From: Lineolata rhizophorae
Taxonomy: Eukaryota; Ascomycota; Dothideomycetes; Lineolatales; Lineolataceae
Direction of reading: 5' to 3'
Length of the DNA: 64,000 nucleotides
NCBI GenBank assembly: GCA_010093515.1
Contig: MU001670.1
Span: 1 to 64,000, forward strand
Under the pieces are notes generated by a model that saw only the letters and a list, made by a program, of their open reading frames with translations, was not told the DNA's origin and ran no database searches. Positions 32,343-45,814 of this stretch are shown piece by piece (position 1 is the stretch's first letter; every line of letters starts with the position of its first letter). The position numbers and the translations under genes were made by a program.

Positions 32343-35224
32343 TCAACCGGTCATGACTGTATCGCCCCCCTCTGACGCTTCGTACTCCGTTTCCTCCTCC
32401 CCACCTCCGTCCGGGTAGTCCAGGTCCAAAACCTTGTACATCCTGCCATCCTCGCTTAGTATGCACACAACGCGCCGGTCCTTGCGTCCGTTGACGTGTA
32501 GTATGGCCGGGATGAAATCTTCGTCGAGAGAGAAAGCATGCCTAAGGTACTTGTCCGTGCCGTCCTTTCCTTGCCCGAGAGTTATGACGTGAGACACACT
32601 CCCCGACTTGCCGTTCGGAAGTGCACAGCTCTCAAGCCTCGCGACACTACTCACACTAGTGCCATATTGAGCTATTCCGGCATCCGCCCCGGCGGATGCC
32701 GTGTACGGGATGCTGAGCAGCGATGACGCTCCTGTTTAGAATCGTTATTAGACACCATTCCGTAGTTTGGACGACGGCGGGCTCACCATTACTCTCGTCT
32801 TCCACGAGCACAAGCAAGTCGTCGTCGTCAGCAAATTTGACATCCTTGACCTCCTTGCCCTCGAACCGAATGGTAAGATTCTCAACATTCCGAACGCTAG
32901 TTGGAATATCGTATACTATGGCCGAGTGAACAATACGGTGGACGGAAACTGCTGGAAATGAGCGGCGATCTTCGCTGGAGTTGGTCAACTTAGACCCACC
33001 TTGATTCCGCGCATTCTTTAAAATGCTGGCTACGTGGGTAGTTAGTAAAGCTTTTCCGCCTCCGTAGATGGTTCTCATGTCTGTGGCTGCGACCTCGCCG
33101 GTCTCTAACACCAAGCCACACTCCATTTTTGTCTCTTCCGCGTGCCGGTCCGTAATTTGCTTGAATATATCATTGCACTTTGCTTCCAATTGCATGAACA
33201 TAGTCCACACTGATAACTGGGTACCATCGTATTCCTTCTTTGCGCGATGCTGCTTTACCGCTTTCAATACGTCATCGTATGAAATGAAGAGGCCTCCCTC
33301 TGTTGTCGCGGGGCCGCACTCCTTAAAGAAAGGGTCGATGCGACTCTTGTTCATTCCGCTCGAGATGTATGTCAGCAGTAGTTTCCATTCGGGGGTACCG
33401 TCCTTCTCATCCCTCTCTTCTACAGATTCTTCCGACAGCTCGAAGGTCTGAGTGTCGATTTCGCGCTTGAGCCACTTTGAAAAGGCGTTGAACTGGTGGC
33501 GCTCGTCTATGCCGTGGCCGAGAATGTTCTGGGCGACGAGACGGATGCATTTGAGCATGCCGAGCACGTCAGTCAAGTCCTTGGCGGGCACGGGACAGAT
33601 CTGGTGGCCGTCGTGGAAACTGGCGAGTCCCCGGAGAGCGCTGGCGTTGATAACGCACCGATCAAGTGTGGGGATGAGGTTCTCCACGGCGAGTTCAACG
33701 AGGCGCTGATATCCCTGACTCGTCGCTTGAGTCCACCTCCTATGGTTCTAGTGAGCACATTAGTTCTACAGAACGTTGGACTCGTCATAGGGCCCTGGTG
33801 CTTACCATCTCTCCTAACTGGTCCACAAGCCACTCCCTGATTAGCGTAGGGCAGTCTCCAGTCACCGCTACGTGATAAAGATTGTCCACAAGGTCTCCAG
33901 CGTCATGTTCTTGCAGTGTTTCGTTGATATTCGCAATGAATTTTGACGGAAGCTCTTGTGCCAAGTCGAGAAATTGCTTCATGCAACGGAGTGTCTGGAT
34001 CAAATAACGAAGAAGCTTCTGCAACTGGGTCGTCCTTGAGGAAATCAAATGCAGATTGATCCCACACGATGGTATGAAGCGTAATGCTAATGGTACCCAT
34101 GCTAATTTAGGGCCCTGATGATCTTCAACTTGCATGAGAATGCTTTGAGTGCACGAAAATGGGTGTGAAGTAACGCTGAGTGGAATCGACTTCTTTAAGT
34201 TCCACGACCCTGGTAGCTTGAAGTTGCCAATGAAAAGGGTATCGTATATGTTCACACCAACAGTGCCGTCATCGTAACATGCCAAAAGGACATCGACGGC
34301 ATTATGGTCCCGCGAATATTGTTCCTGGAACATGTCATCGAGCGTGGCCTGAGATTGGAAAATTTCCGGCTCGCTTTCGCCAGCAGGAACGGCATTTTGT
34401 CTTATACCAAACCCCAGGGCCCCTGGATTCCGAGGTACGGTTGGGAGAGCTGAAAGCTTAGGAAGGACTGTCTCTACATTGATGAGAGACAATTGCTCGG
34501 GCAGGTCTGGATGGATATCTAACTTCTCCATATCCGGATGGCGGTCGAGGAACTCTTCGAGTGGTACGCTGTCTTGGCCGACAACCCAGTCATCAACCGT
34601 GAAGTTTTGACGCCCATCCTGCCGCGCTGGTTCTGCAATCGTCTTCCTTTTTATTTTTTCTGGGGCAATGAAGTTGACTGCCCAGCCCATGCAGAGAATC
34701 CGCCTTCCCAGGATTTCCTTCAATTTCTGGGCAGGTACGCCGGAAATGGTCTCGTGGATTGAGTGCCTGATAATTTTCCCCGTCTCCGCAGACGCAATGT
34801 CCACAGTACCATCGCTCCATCCGACCGTAAGAAGATGGCCTACTCCATGGAAGATGTTAACTGAAAAAGACCGGCGACCGAGGAATGCCTGACAAGCCCA
34901 CCCACAGGTCGCCAAACTTAAAAGGCGGAGAGCTAAACGCATGAGAAAAACAAAGCGCCTACCGTTGTACTTCCAGCAGATGCAAATTGCCTTCGAATCC
35001 GAACCCCTTCGCTTCACCGAGTACGCGCGCTGCCCGTTCAGCCGGTGCACGTCCACTTGGTTCTCGTTGGCGACGACGGCAACCAAGTCCATCGTCGGGC
35101 AGTACGCGATAACTGGGGGACGCGCCGGTTGCGGCAGGACTTTGTCAGCCTGCAGCATTAGGCGCGGTCCCTGCTCGGAGTCCATGTTGGGCCCGGACGA
35201 AGATTGTGCCTCGAAGAAAGGCAT
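32343..35224 (-). CDS. APC4: Anaphase-promoting complex subunit 4
   Basis: Exons: complement of 32343-32731, 32787-33747, 33806-34839 and 34963-35224 (881 aa). The N-terminal WD40-type region starts with VIAYCPTMDLVAVVANENQV and continues, across intron 34840-34962, into HLLTVGWSDGTVDIASAETG. The central helical APC4 domain has HRRWTQATSQGYQRLVELAV and ENLIPTLDRC. The C-terminal beta region ends in an acidic tail (DYPDGGGEEETEYE). APC4 is a platform subunit of the cyclosome, the ubiquitin ligase that triggers anaphase and mitotic exit, and helps join APC1 and APC5 to the rest. The introns at 32732-32786 and 33748-33805 are 55-58 bases. The ATG at 35224 starts MPFFEAQSSSG and fits fungal orthologs better than the frame-open upstream extension. 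Confidence 0.92.
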
Positions 35225-35659
35225 GGTGTAGTTTGGCCAAAATGTTGGACGTCTTTGGAAATGTCGCGCCCGGAGCACGCGTCGAGATTGTTGCTTGCCG
35301 ACGCGCGCAACCACGTGGTTGATTGCGCCCGCCGCTTTTCTAGCGAGTCCGTCACCACACGACGCCTATCACGATGAAAATACGAAGATCCCGAAAATAG
35401 AAGTGGATTCAAACTTTTCCAGGGTACATATCCCCTAACGATTCTAGACCGGATGTTGGCTGATCACGCCGTTCTCATTATCTCGTACAAAGATGCACGG
35501 AAACCGACGTTTGCTCGTAATTCTATTCTGAGACTACTGATACTTTTCTGGCAGCCCAGCCGACAGCATTCCCTATTCCTATTACCAAAGGACAACTATG
35601 CACGGCAAGGCCATCCCACCTCGAGCTAAATCATCGTTCCAGACGCCGCATTAATGCCC
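35225..35659. promoter_or_regulatory. APC4 promoter / coatomer delta 3' region
   Basis: A 435-base spacer between tandem minus-strand genes. No gene seen. Confidence 0.5.
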
Positions 35660-37437
35660 TCAAACAATCAAATACGAGCCAGCCATAGACCTGATATCCT
35701 TGGAAAAGTTAATTTCCTGATTTTCATTGAGCAAAGTAACAGTTGGGACCTTTCGCATAGTATTATTAGCATATCGACACATAACCGGAGTCAAGAAGCG
35801 AATGCTTACATCAATATCCACGAACGGTTTCGTTTTTGTGAACCGGACGGCCATCGGAAAGAACTCTGATTCGCTTTCACCGAGCGACTCGAACTCAAAC
35901 GATCCGTTTGCATTTTCTTCATCCACCGCACCAATGTTCCATTCAATGCTGTCACCGGAAACCTCGTAAACAGCGTCGAAGCTCGACACCGACGGCTCGC
36001 TAGTTACATACGGGATAGTAACTGATACGTCTTTAAGAGGGTCGCCACCCGTCCACTCGTATTCTACCGTGACGTTGAACATTTTACCTCCCGCATCATT
36101 CACCCAGACGGTAAATGTAATAGGCGCATCGTCGATATCGCCGGCTTTGGCCGCTAGCTTCCAACGCATGGCTTCAACAGAAGAGTTCGATGGGAACCTC
36201 TTGGCGGACTCGGCGGGCTGAATGACCCTAGCGTTCTTGAACTGCATCTTGTCCACTTTGGGATGGCAGGTTAACTGTGCGCCTCGGCTGTTGTTGACGG
36301 CGAGAGCAAGCTTCAACTGCGTCAAGGCCGCATCAGAGATACGCAACTGAAGGTCGCCCTTAACCTCGAATTTCTCGATAGAGCCTTCCCGGCTTAGCTG
36401 AGCCGAGATGGATTCCTGGATGGTTACATGCACTGGTTCCCTGTCTACGGAGAGAGATTCCCTGGCCGAGGGAACATGGGCAGCGGGAGTGGCCGAAGGA
36501 GTTGGAACGCCGGCAAGAGGAGTAGACACTTCGCTTTCGGGGCCAAGATCGCCTCGGACTTGTTCGAACATGTTGGTCGTTTTCGACTTCTTCCCCAGCT
36601 GCATGCCTTTGCCTCGAGTAGGAAGCGCTCTAAAAAGCAACATTTAGTCTCATTGAATAACAAAGATGATACGACGGGATCCCACTTTGATGGTTTATTC
36701 TTCTCCGCATTGTAGCTGTCGTAGGTATCGGACACAGTAGTGGTGACAGGAGGCGTATACGTGGGATACGAAGGTGTCCGGGGAACGCTTGCACGACCGC
36801 TCCGCGCCATTTCCTTGCGCTGCATCTCGAGTTGCTTGGCCTTGCGCTTGCGCTCCTCACTCGCCTCCAGCTCTTTGTTCTGTAATGATGTCTTGTAAGC
36901 ACAATTCACCTGGCCAACAAATGCATGGACTGTACCCTAGCAATGATCTCCTGTATCCGCTCCTCATGGCTTTCCATATCAAGGAAGGTCTTAATTTGGC
37001 TCAGCGTGAGGTTTTCCCGGTATCCCAACGTGACCAGTTCGTCAAAAGCGCTGAGCAGTTCAAACGCATTCTTCAAGATTTCCCGCTCGTCAAGACTCTT
37101 GCATATGCTCGACACAACTTGAGCAAAGAGATGCAATGAATCGATGTCCTGCAATATGTTGGATTGGCGGTTGGTGATCAAAACCATGTAGAGCTCGTCG
37201 AGGGGCTGGTAGACGAAGCGGACGTTGTCCTGCTCAACTGTGGTATGCTGGGTTCCGGAATCGGCGAGCTTGGGGAACGAGGCAAGCAGAGCCTCAATGC
37301 GGGAGCGTTGCATCTCGCGGAACTGGCGGGACAGAACCGCCTTGCCACCACGAGTGCATATTGAGGCTGCGAGGACGACCTATTCGAATAGTGCGTAAGC
37401 GAAGGAAGTCGAGCGTAGAAGGTAGTGCAATTACCAT
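35660..37437 (-). CDS. RET2: Coatomer subunit delta
   Basis: Exons: complement of 35660-36629, 36686-36879, 36936-37379 and 37435-37437 (536 aa; yeast Ret2 is 546). The first exon is only the start codon ATG, joined by intron 37380-37434 to VVLAASICTRGGKAVLSRQF, the universal delta-COP N-terminus. The longin-like domain covers about residues 1-140. The linker carries the charged helix ELEASEERKRKAKQLEMQRK and the conserved LPTRGKGMQLGKKSKT. The mu-homology domain fills the C-terminal half and ends DIRSMAGSYLIV. Delta-COP belongs to the F-subcomplex of COPI coats for retrograde Golgi-to-ER traffic. Intron phases agree at every join. The gene is divergent from the acidic protein gene at 38163. 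Confidence 0.96.
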
Positions 37438-38162
37438 TGCGACTTCCTCAAACTCTCGTAGTGACGTGGAACTGAGACGCAAGAAGTATGGAAACCGGTG
37501 AGAGAAGGGCGCGTGGGGAGGTCCAGATGCAGCGTCGTGGGCTATTCCCACGGGCGACAAGATGCGCAGACTGGCCTTTTGGTGGTGGGCTCGCGAGTCG
37601 CGTCCGCTTGGCGATCACGTGGCCAGCCTTAAGACTACGTGTCAGGCGCTAAGCCACTTCGGGATCGCTCCTTAGACCAAGAGCGTCTCCCGCTCCCCGC
37701 CTAACCCGGCCTTTCTTTCTTTCTCCCGCATCCACCGACTCTTTCTGTCCTTTCCGCTGGCGCTGCGTGAAGCTTGCAGGTGATTTCGTGCCTCCCATCA
37801 AGGGCGGCCCGCTTGCATAGTCGCTTCCTTTCAAGGGACATCACGAGGCATTAGCAGCACGGCGAGGCTACCCGCTGACTTCGCCACGCTTATTTCACCT
37901 TCCGACCGCGGGTCCTCTCAGATACTCCGACACGCAGAACGCCCAACTTTCCAACACTACCTTTCCACCCTTTACTAACAACTAGCATCCGACCGATCCA
38001 CCAAGCTTCTACCCGCTGAAACGTGCTCTGTCACGTTACCAAGCTACTATCCCTGGTCTAACTACGCCATTCGCCACGTCTGGGGTGCTTTTCGCTTGCG
38101 TAGACACGCCTGCTCGCGCCGTGAGGCTCTAAACGGACGTGACGCGTCGTGCGAGTGCCAAA
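37438..38162. promoter_or_regulatory. Divergent promoter region
   Basis: A 725-base spacer between the coatomer delta start (minus) and the acidic protein start (plus). It has pyrimidine-rich tracts around 37705-37730 and is C-rich near the plus-strand start, typical of fungal leaders. No specific sites assigned. Confidence 0.5.
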
Positions 38163-41100
38163 ATGGCCCAGGCAATACCCGCGCTAGACATCCCCCCGCC
38201 GGAGGATGACATGGAGATTTCCTCGGACTTTGGCCGCATGGACGACGACATCGAGATCGACTTGGACACATCAGGACCACCACCTGACACAGACGATTTC
38301 ATGGTCGATGACTCTAGCGAACAACCGCAGACGGGCCACGAAGAGGTGAATAAGGATGATGTCATGCTCGACGAGGAAGATGCCGACCGGCCCATGGAAG
38401 ATGATGTCACGATCGATGAACACCTCACTGACGCTGAACCGGATGCTCCTCCGCCCTTAGAGCATGCCTCGCACGACGATATTGATCTCACACTGGACGG
38501 CGAATCCGTAGGTGGACGCGATACGGGGGACGCGCCCGCGCAACAAAATGAGGCCAACACCGTTAGCAACTTCCAACACTTGGATGGACAATCGACATTT
38601 GTTGGCGAATCAACACACATCCAGGATTCAGGAAAAGTTCAAGACGTTCCTGAACCATTTAGTGATCCAGATGAGAACAAGGAAGTTCACGATACCAATA
38701 GCGTGAATATCCGAGACTTCGCTACCGATAGTGGGCATGATGGTTCAAGCCATCAAACGACTGGTGAGCAGGCTGGCGACACATCTCCATCTGTGAAAGT
38801 TCGGGATGAGACTTATGAGCGCGAAGTAGCCGATGCGACTGGTGAGACAGCTTCCGATCGCGGGATCGTGGAGCAGTCGCATGAGGGTCACGAAGACGCG
38901 GCGATCAGCCAATACGTGGAGCATCATGAGGGCACGCAAGAGGTCCACGAAGCGTCTGGTTCTCATCCAGTCTCCGTGCTTTATGAGGGCAGCGTGATAT
39001 CCTTGTTCCCTCCGCGTGAGTTGGAGGAGTCTGAGACATTCTTTTTGCAAGATGAGACTCTAGTGCATTCAAGCATCGGAGATCTTCTGCAGTCTTGTAG
39101 GCAAGTTCTCGGTGACACGATCCAAGCGGAGGACGAACTTGAGATCGACATTGCAGAACTTGGTCTTTGTCTGAGCGAGGTGAGTGCTCAGCCCCTAATT
39201 CCCTTTTTAATGAACGGCGAGAACTAACTACAATGCCTAGGATTCCGTGTTCGCAACAACGACAAGCCTCGCCACTATAATAGACGTCTTCGTCCAATTG
39301 CATCAACAAGATGGGGACTCTAATCCCGGTCCACTCCACATGGCCCTCAACACCAAGACCCGGTTCTCCTCTCGTCTAACTGCCTTGATGCACGCTGCTG
39401 AAGAAGGCAAGGGTATGTCCGAGTTGCCATTTTTGAATGGGAACTGGGAAGAAGTGAAAGAACATGAAGACACGGCTGGTTCTATCGAAAAACGTGCCGG
39501 CGACCAATCTACAGAGGTTTCGGCCTCCCAAGCAACTGATTTTATTCCTAGAGACGGTAACACTGATGTTCAGCACGATGACTATCCTGCTGAAAAGGGT
39601 GATGAGTCACCGCATCAGGAACCTGCAGAGAGAAATCAGAATAAATCTGTGAAGGTAGCAAATGCCAACCTTGATGATTCTCCCGCTTCCATCGATGCCA
39701 AAGGGGCCAACTCTCGGGAGTTTCCCGTCCCTGATGAATTTGCTGGCGCAGATCAACACACAGCAAATTCGCTCGAGGAGCAAGACGGCGACGAACACGC
39801 CAAGTCGCTTGAGTTTCATGAACAGCCCTCGGACAATCATGGCGAAGATTCTACCGCCAACGACTATGCTCAGGAAGAGAATTCTGGGCAAGAGCAAAGC
39901 GGTGAAGAATATGCCGGAGAACACGACGCTGATGGCCAAGGACATGCTGATGGGGAATACGATGGCCAAGGATACGCCGGCGGAGAGTATGCCGGCAAAG
40001 AGTACGTCAGCGAGGAGCATGCCGAGGAGCATGCCGAGGAAGAGTACGTTGGCGAGGAGCACGCTGAGGAAGAGTATGCTGGCGAAGAACATACTGTGGA
40101 AGAGGTCGCTGCCGAAGGTCCTGGTGAAGCACATACTGCCGAAGAGTATGACGAAACCCAGGCTGGAGATAGCTTAGAAACATTTGAAGTACATGAGGAA
40201 GCGCCTGAGGAAGAGCTTGAGGGTACCGCAAAAGGAGGCGAGCCCCATATGAGAAGCGGAAATAACGACAGGGAATCATCTAGGTCGTCCACGACAGTGC
40301 AGGGCGACGCATCACCGCGCGGTAATGCCAACAACACCCTTCTAGACGACTCTGACGACTGGCTAATTGACTTCGAAGACATTCATCCAGTCACCGACGA
40401 TATGGCGGGAGAGGCCTCTTCCGACAAGAGAAATACGAAACGCCAAGATACTATCCCGCTGGATAGTGTTGATAAGACCGAGAGCACTACTAAACAACAG
40501 CCAGACTTGCTCCATAATAACGACAACGACGAGGCGTCCTTCCATGAGGATCCTCATTTGGACGATCTCCCTGACAATTATATCGATTTCAATACCGAGG
40601 ACGCTGAGGATCATCAAAATAGCCAGCCACTCGAATACCAGCCTCAACCTCATGGTGCGCCTGATACGCACGATGATGATGAGATCAACTACGACGATGC
40701 TGGAGAACTTGATGATCAAAACAGCCTCAACTTTGAGGAAGCTCAGGGCATTCAAATCGAGGAGGTCTACGAGCCCGAGGAGTCCGGCGCTGTGCATGTC
40801 GGCCCTGATTCCATTGAAGATCAAGACTCAATTAGTTATGATGATCTCGAGGTTCAGCGTGGGCCGGAGGACCAGTTCGAGGGGCACGAGGATGGCAAGT
40901 CCGTCACGGGCGGTCCAAAAAACCGGCAAGAACCTCAGTCGCAAAGCGCTGGAGCAAACAACACGGCCGTACAAGAGCATGAAGAGCATGACGTGGGCGG
41001 TAGCGATGATGATGAGATCAATTATGATCTCGATGATCTTGACGGCTCCAGTGAGGGCAATATTGTTGGCGCCTCACTGGATCAAGGTGCTACCGTGACT

Positions 41101-41253
41101 GATTCGCCAACCCATAAGCGCTCTTTCTCAGAGCACGCGGGGGATGCCGGCATCAGTCCAGCCAAGGGTATGTTGCCTTACTATTCGTTCGAGCCGGTCG
41201 TTGAAGGATACTTAAATGAGTTTCCAGAGGCGAAGCGCATTCGGTCGACCTGA
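38163..41253 (+). CDS. Long acidic repeat-containing protein, unknown function
   Basis: Exons 38163-39179 and 39241-41253 (1009 aa). The intron 39180-39240 has donor GTGAGT, an ACTAAC branch site and a CCTAG acceptor. The protein is strongly acidic and mostly low complexity. One ordered-looking core spans the intron: VHSSIGDLLQSCRQVLGD, ELEIDIAELGLCLSE, then TTTSLATIIDVFVQLHQQDG and RFSSRLTALMHAAEEGKG. Residues about 550-630 form imperfect repeats rich in GEEHAEEEYAGEE and GGEYAGKEY. The C-terminal third repeats DDEINYDD. The protein ends PYYSFEPVVEGYLNEFPEAKR with a possible short basic nuclear signal. Fungal proteins with the same core and EINYDD motifs exist as hypotheticals. A nuclear scaffold role is a guess. 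The GTG at 38139 was rejected in favour of the ATG at 38163. Confidence 0.8.
39946..40120 (+). repeat. Coding minisatellite, GEEHAEEEYA-type repeats
   Basis: Within the acidic protein, units of 15-24 bases built on GAGGAGCATGCCGAGGA and GAAGAGTATGCTGGC repeat about eight to ten times with changes. All units keep the reading frame, as expected for an expanding in-frame repeat. Confidence 0.7.
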
Positions 41254-44019
41254 ATGCATCTCGTCATCCGAAAACCTCCGAGCCGCCGTTTCGTCTTGCT
41301 CTCTTCGGCCACTTCCTCCCGAGCGACTATCATTGCCCTCTCATCAGTGATAGCCTGTGTTCCCATTGACCCTGTAACCATTACTCCAAAGTCCGTGGTG
41401 TACCAACCACGGGCCGCGTGACAGCCCGCAGCGCACTATACCATTCCTATCACCTCCCCCCTTCACCTTTCCCTTCCCTACAAACATTTTATTCCTAACC
41501 AATCCAGGCGCAGTCAACGGGGGAATGGACGGTGCTTTCCCGGTTCGGTGAGTATCAAGGTAATTATTTCTACCCAAACGCAACTTTGGATGCCCTCAGG
41601 CTGTCGATCAATCATTGACGGCCACAAATTCCTCATGCTTTGCTCAAGTGTAAAACTTGCTGTTTCGGACATTGTTGTTATACATCTTCTTTATGTTTAC
41701 GTAATCACGGTGTACTTGCGAAAGGAAGGGACCGCGGAACACGGTTGAGCAGGTGTCCGGGTGTCTTTCAAGAATAAGGCGGAATTCGGTGACTGATCTC
41801 GGCGGACGACAACACTTCTCTAACTGGGGAATGGGTTTCATCAGTACTTCCCTTCGGAGTCCCGGCGATACCCATATTCGATTCCGACAAGGGTGGCGTT
41901 GGCGCCCCATACCTTTTGTTCTGTTGTGTGGCCTATTCATTAAAAACAGATAGTTGTTTCCCGGCGGCGGCGGACAGGAACGGTCTCGGTGGAGTCGTGG
42001 GGTAGCTTTGTGGGAGTGGCCTGTTCGGTGGATTTAGCATGTAAGGAGCACGGAGCGGGCACAGCGGTAAGGTGAATGGAGCACGGTAATTCCAATACAG
42101 CGAGGAAGGCTCTAGCGTGCATAAAACCCTAATTCATTGCGGTGATGTCCTCTCCCACGGCGTCCAAAAGCCACGGCCGAGTTGGGCAATGCGGCAAAAC
42201 CGGTAAGAAGGAACGGAACGGACCCTCTAATGCGCCGTGGAAACTGATGTGCCCGCCGCAGGCCCAGGGCCGATTGGCGCAATACCTATGTACATATGTA
42301 CTCCGTCCGTACTGTGCAGCCAGGGACATCTTCGGCACGGCGGCGATACGCGGGATCTGCCGCCAATGCTCGTCCCTACTCCATACGTACCATTGACCTG
42401 CAGATTGTCGTGATGCGCGTCGACCAAGAAGGTACTACGTATGTAATAGCCGCTTGCCCTTGCAGAGGCCGGGGCCGGGCTAGGGGTTAGACTGCAAAAG
42501 CATTGGCGGCGGACCGCGGGCAGTTGCGCGGCCTCCAGCAGGGAACATGGCAGTTTGGCACGGCGCAGGGGGCGGCCCCAAAACGCGCAGCGCAACGTCG
42601 CTCGTCCCTCTTGTACGGAGTACTTACTACGTACTGTACAGCGCAGCACTCGGCACCTACGTGAGATGGGAGATGCGGCAGTTTGGAGGCCAAAGTCTTT
42701 TTGGGCATGGCGGGAGCCTCGAGTCCGTGACGGAACAGAGTCAGCGGGCGCATCAAAAAGGCGTCAAGACGAGAAAAAAACGCTCGGCACGCGTACGAGA
42801 GAAGTGCCGGTGGCGTCCGCGCCGCGTTCTGCACAGTAAGGCGGCTCAAAAATAGCACTGGTGACTTTTGCAGCCGGCTGCGGCTCAGCCTGTGTGGGAT
42901 CTGCACGCAACCCGGAGGTCGGTCCCCCCCGTGTATGTATGTATAAGGGCCCCGGGCCGCTCTGGGGCCTCGGGCCCTCCACCAGCCTGGCTATCGTCAG
43001 CTGCGCGCCCCGCCGCGCCATCGATCTTCGTTCCCGATAACCGCACGCTTCTTGCGGAAGCTGCCGTCGTCTTTTCCCCTGAGCCCAGCGATCCACAGCG
43101 GCGAGCGTCGCGGCAGCACTCGGCTCAGGCAAACAGCGAACGCTGGAACCCCGGGCCTAGCAGCGAAGCGGGTCGCGCGATCGCGCCGAAACGAACCCTT
43201 GAAACCCCGGCCGTCAGCCAACCACGCCAGCCAACTTCCCTGCGCAGCACACGCGGCGCCTCTTATCCCCGGGCAGCCGCCCGCAGAGACCTTCCTTTTG
43301 GCGCCTTCGCGCAACCACCTACGCACTCGCAACAACGCCAACACCACCGCAACGCCCCTGAACGCTGCGTCTGCTGCGCTCCGTCGCACGAGCAACTGTC
43401 GCCCGCCTTCCCGTCCGATTTCCCCTCCCTCGCTCCCGTGTTCCCGACCGACGCCGTGCACTCTCCGCCCGCCAACGTCCGCTCGTTCGCGCCTGCTCGT
43501 CTCCAAGTCCGTCCCCGTCGCTCGTTCCATCGCGCATAACACGCCAACAACCCGTGCGCTCTCTCCTTTTGCCACATCCCAAAAAGCCTTGCCCCGCGCG
43601 CTCCCCCCGCCAGTCGTCCGAGTCGGCCGGTACCTTGGTACCCGGAAGCGGCCATCGAAGCCTAAGACCCGCGCCGGTCGTGGCGCTCCCCTCACCCTCC
43701 TCTTCGAGTCGCCGCCAGGCGCACACCCCCGTCCCGAGCACTACGGCCGCTGCTCCCCCCCACTCCACTCTTCGCCCGTGACCGACGCGTCGCCGTGCTT
43801 TTATTTCTTCTTTGCATGGGTCGCGAGGCCTGCGCGGATAGCGACTATTTCGGCAATCTCCACCGAGGCGGCCCGGGCTTCGGCGAGGCCGAGACGGAAA
43901 GTCGACGCGGTGTGCGTGCGCGTACGTGTCGCGTACCGGCGACGGTCATCTGTGGAGTCGCGTGTCCGGCGGCGTTGACTGCCGTGGGAGAGGTCCTGAG
44001 AGGGACCTAGGGCCTCGCG
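41254..44019. other. Long intergenic region with GC-rich leader
   Basis: About 2.8 kb. From 41254 to 42130 it is mixed in composition without a gene. From 42280 to 42640 there is a cluster of TACGTA/TACTCCGTA palindromes, listed separately. From about 42900 to 44019 the sequence is GC- and pyrimidine-rich with long open frames on both strands (for example 43052-43978 plus and 42997-43695 minus). These follow composition, and I read this part as promoter and 5' leader of the NIPA gene. Confidence 0.5.
42287..42640. promoter_or_regulatory. Cluster of TACGTA / TACTCCGTAC-like palindromic sites
   Basis: GTACATATGTACTCCGTCCGTAC begins near 42290. CATACGTACC lies near 42384, GTACTACGTATG near 42432 and GTACGGAGTAC at 42613, running on into TACGTACTGTAC by 42639. 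So many related short palindromes within 350 bases upstream of the NIPA gene suggests binding sites, but the factor is unknown to me. Confidence 0.4.

Positions 44020-45814
<1,795 letters not shown>

Noticed and set aside
43052-43978. 308-codon plus-strand frame upstream of the NIPA gene
   Set aside because: Pro/Arg/Ala-rich sequence in very GC-rich DNA, with equally long frames on the opposite strand. No domain or motif is visible, so it is treated as composition-driven leader sequence.
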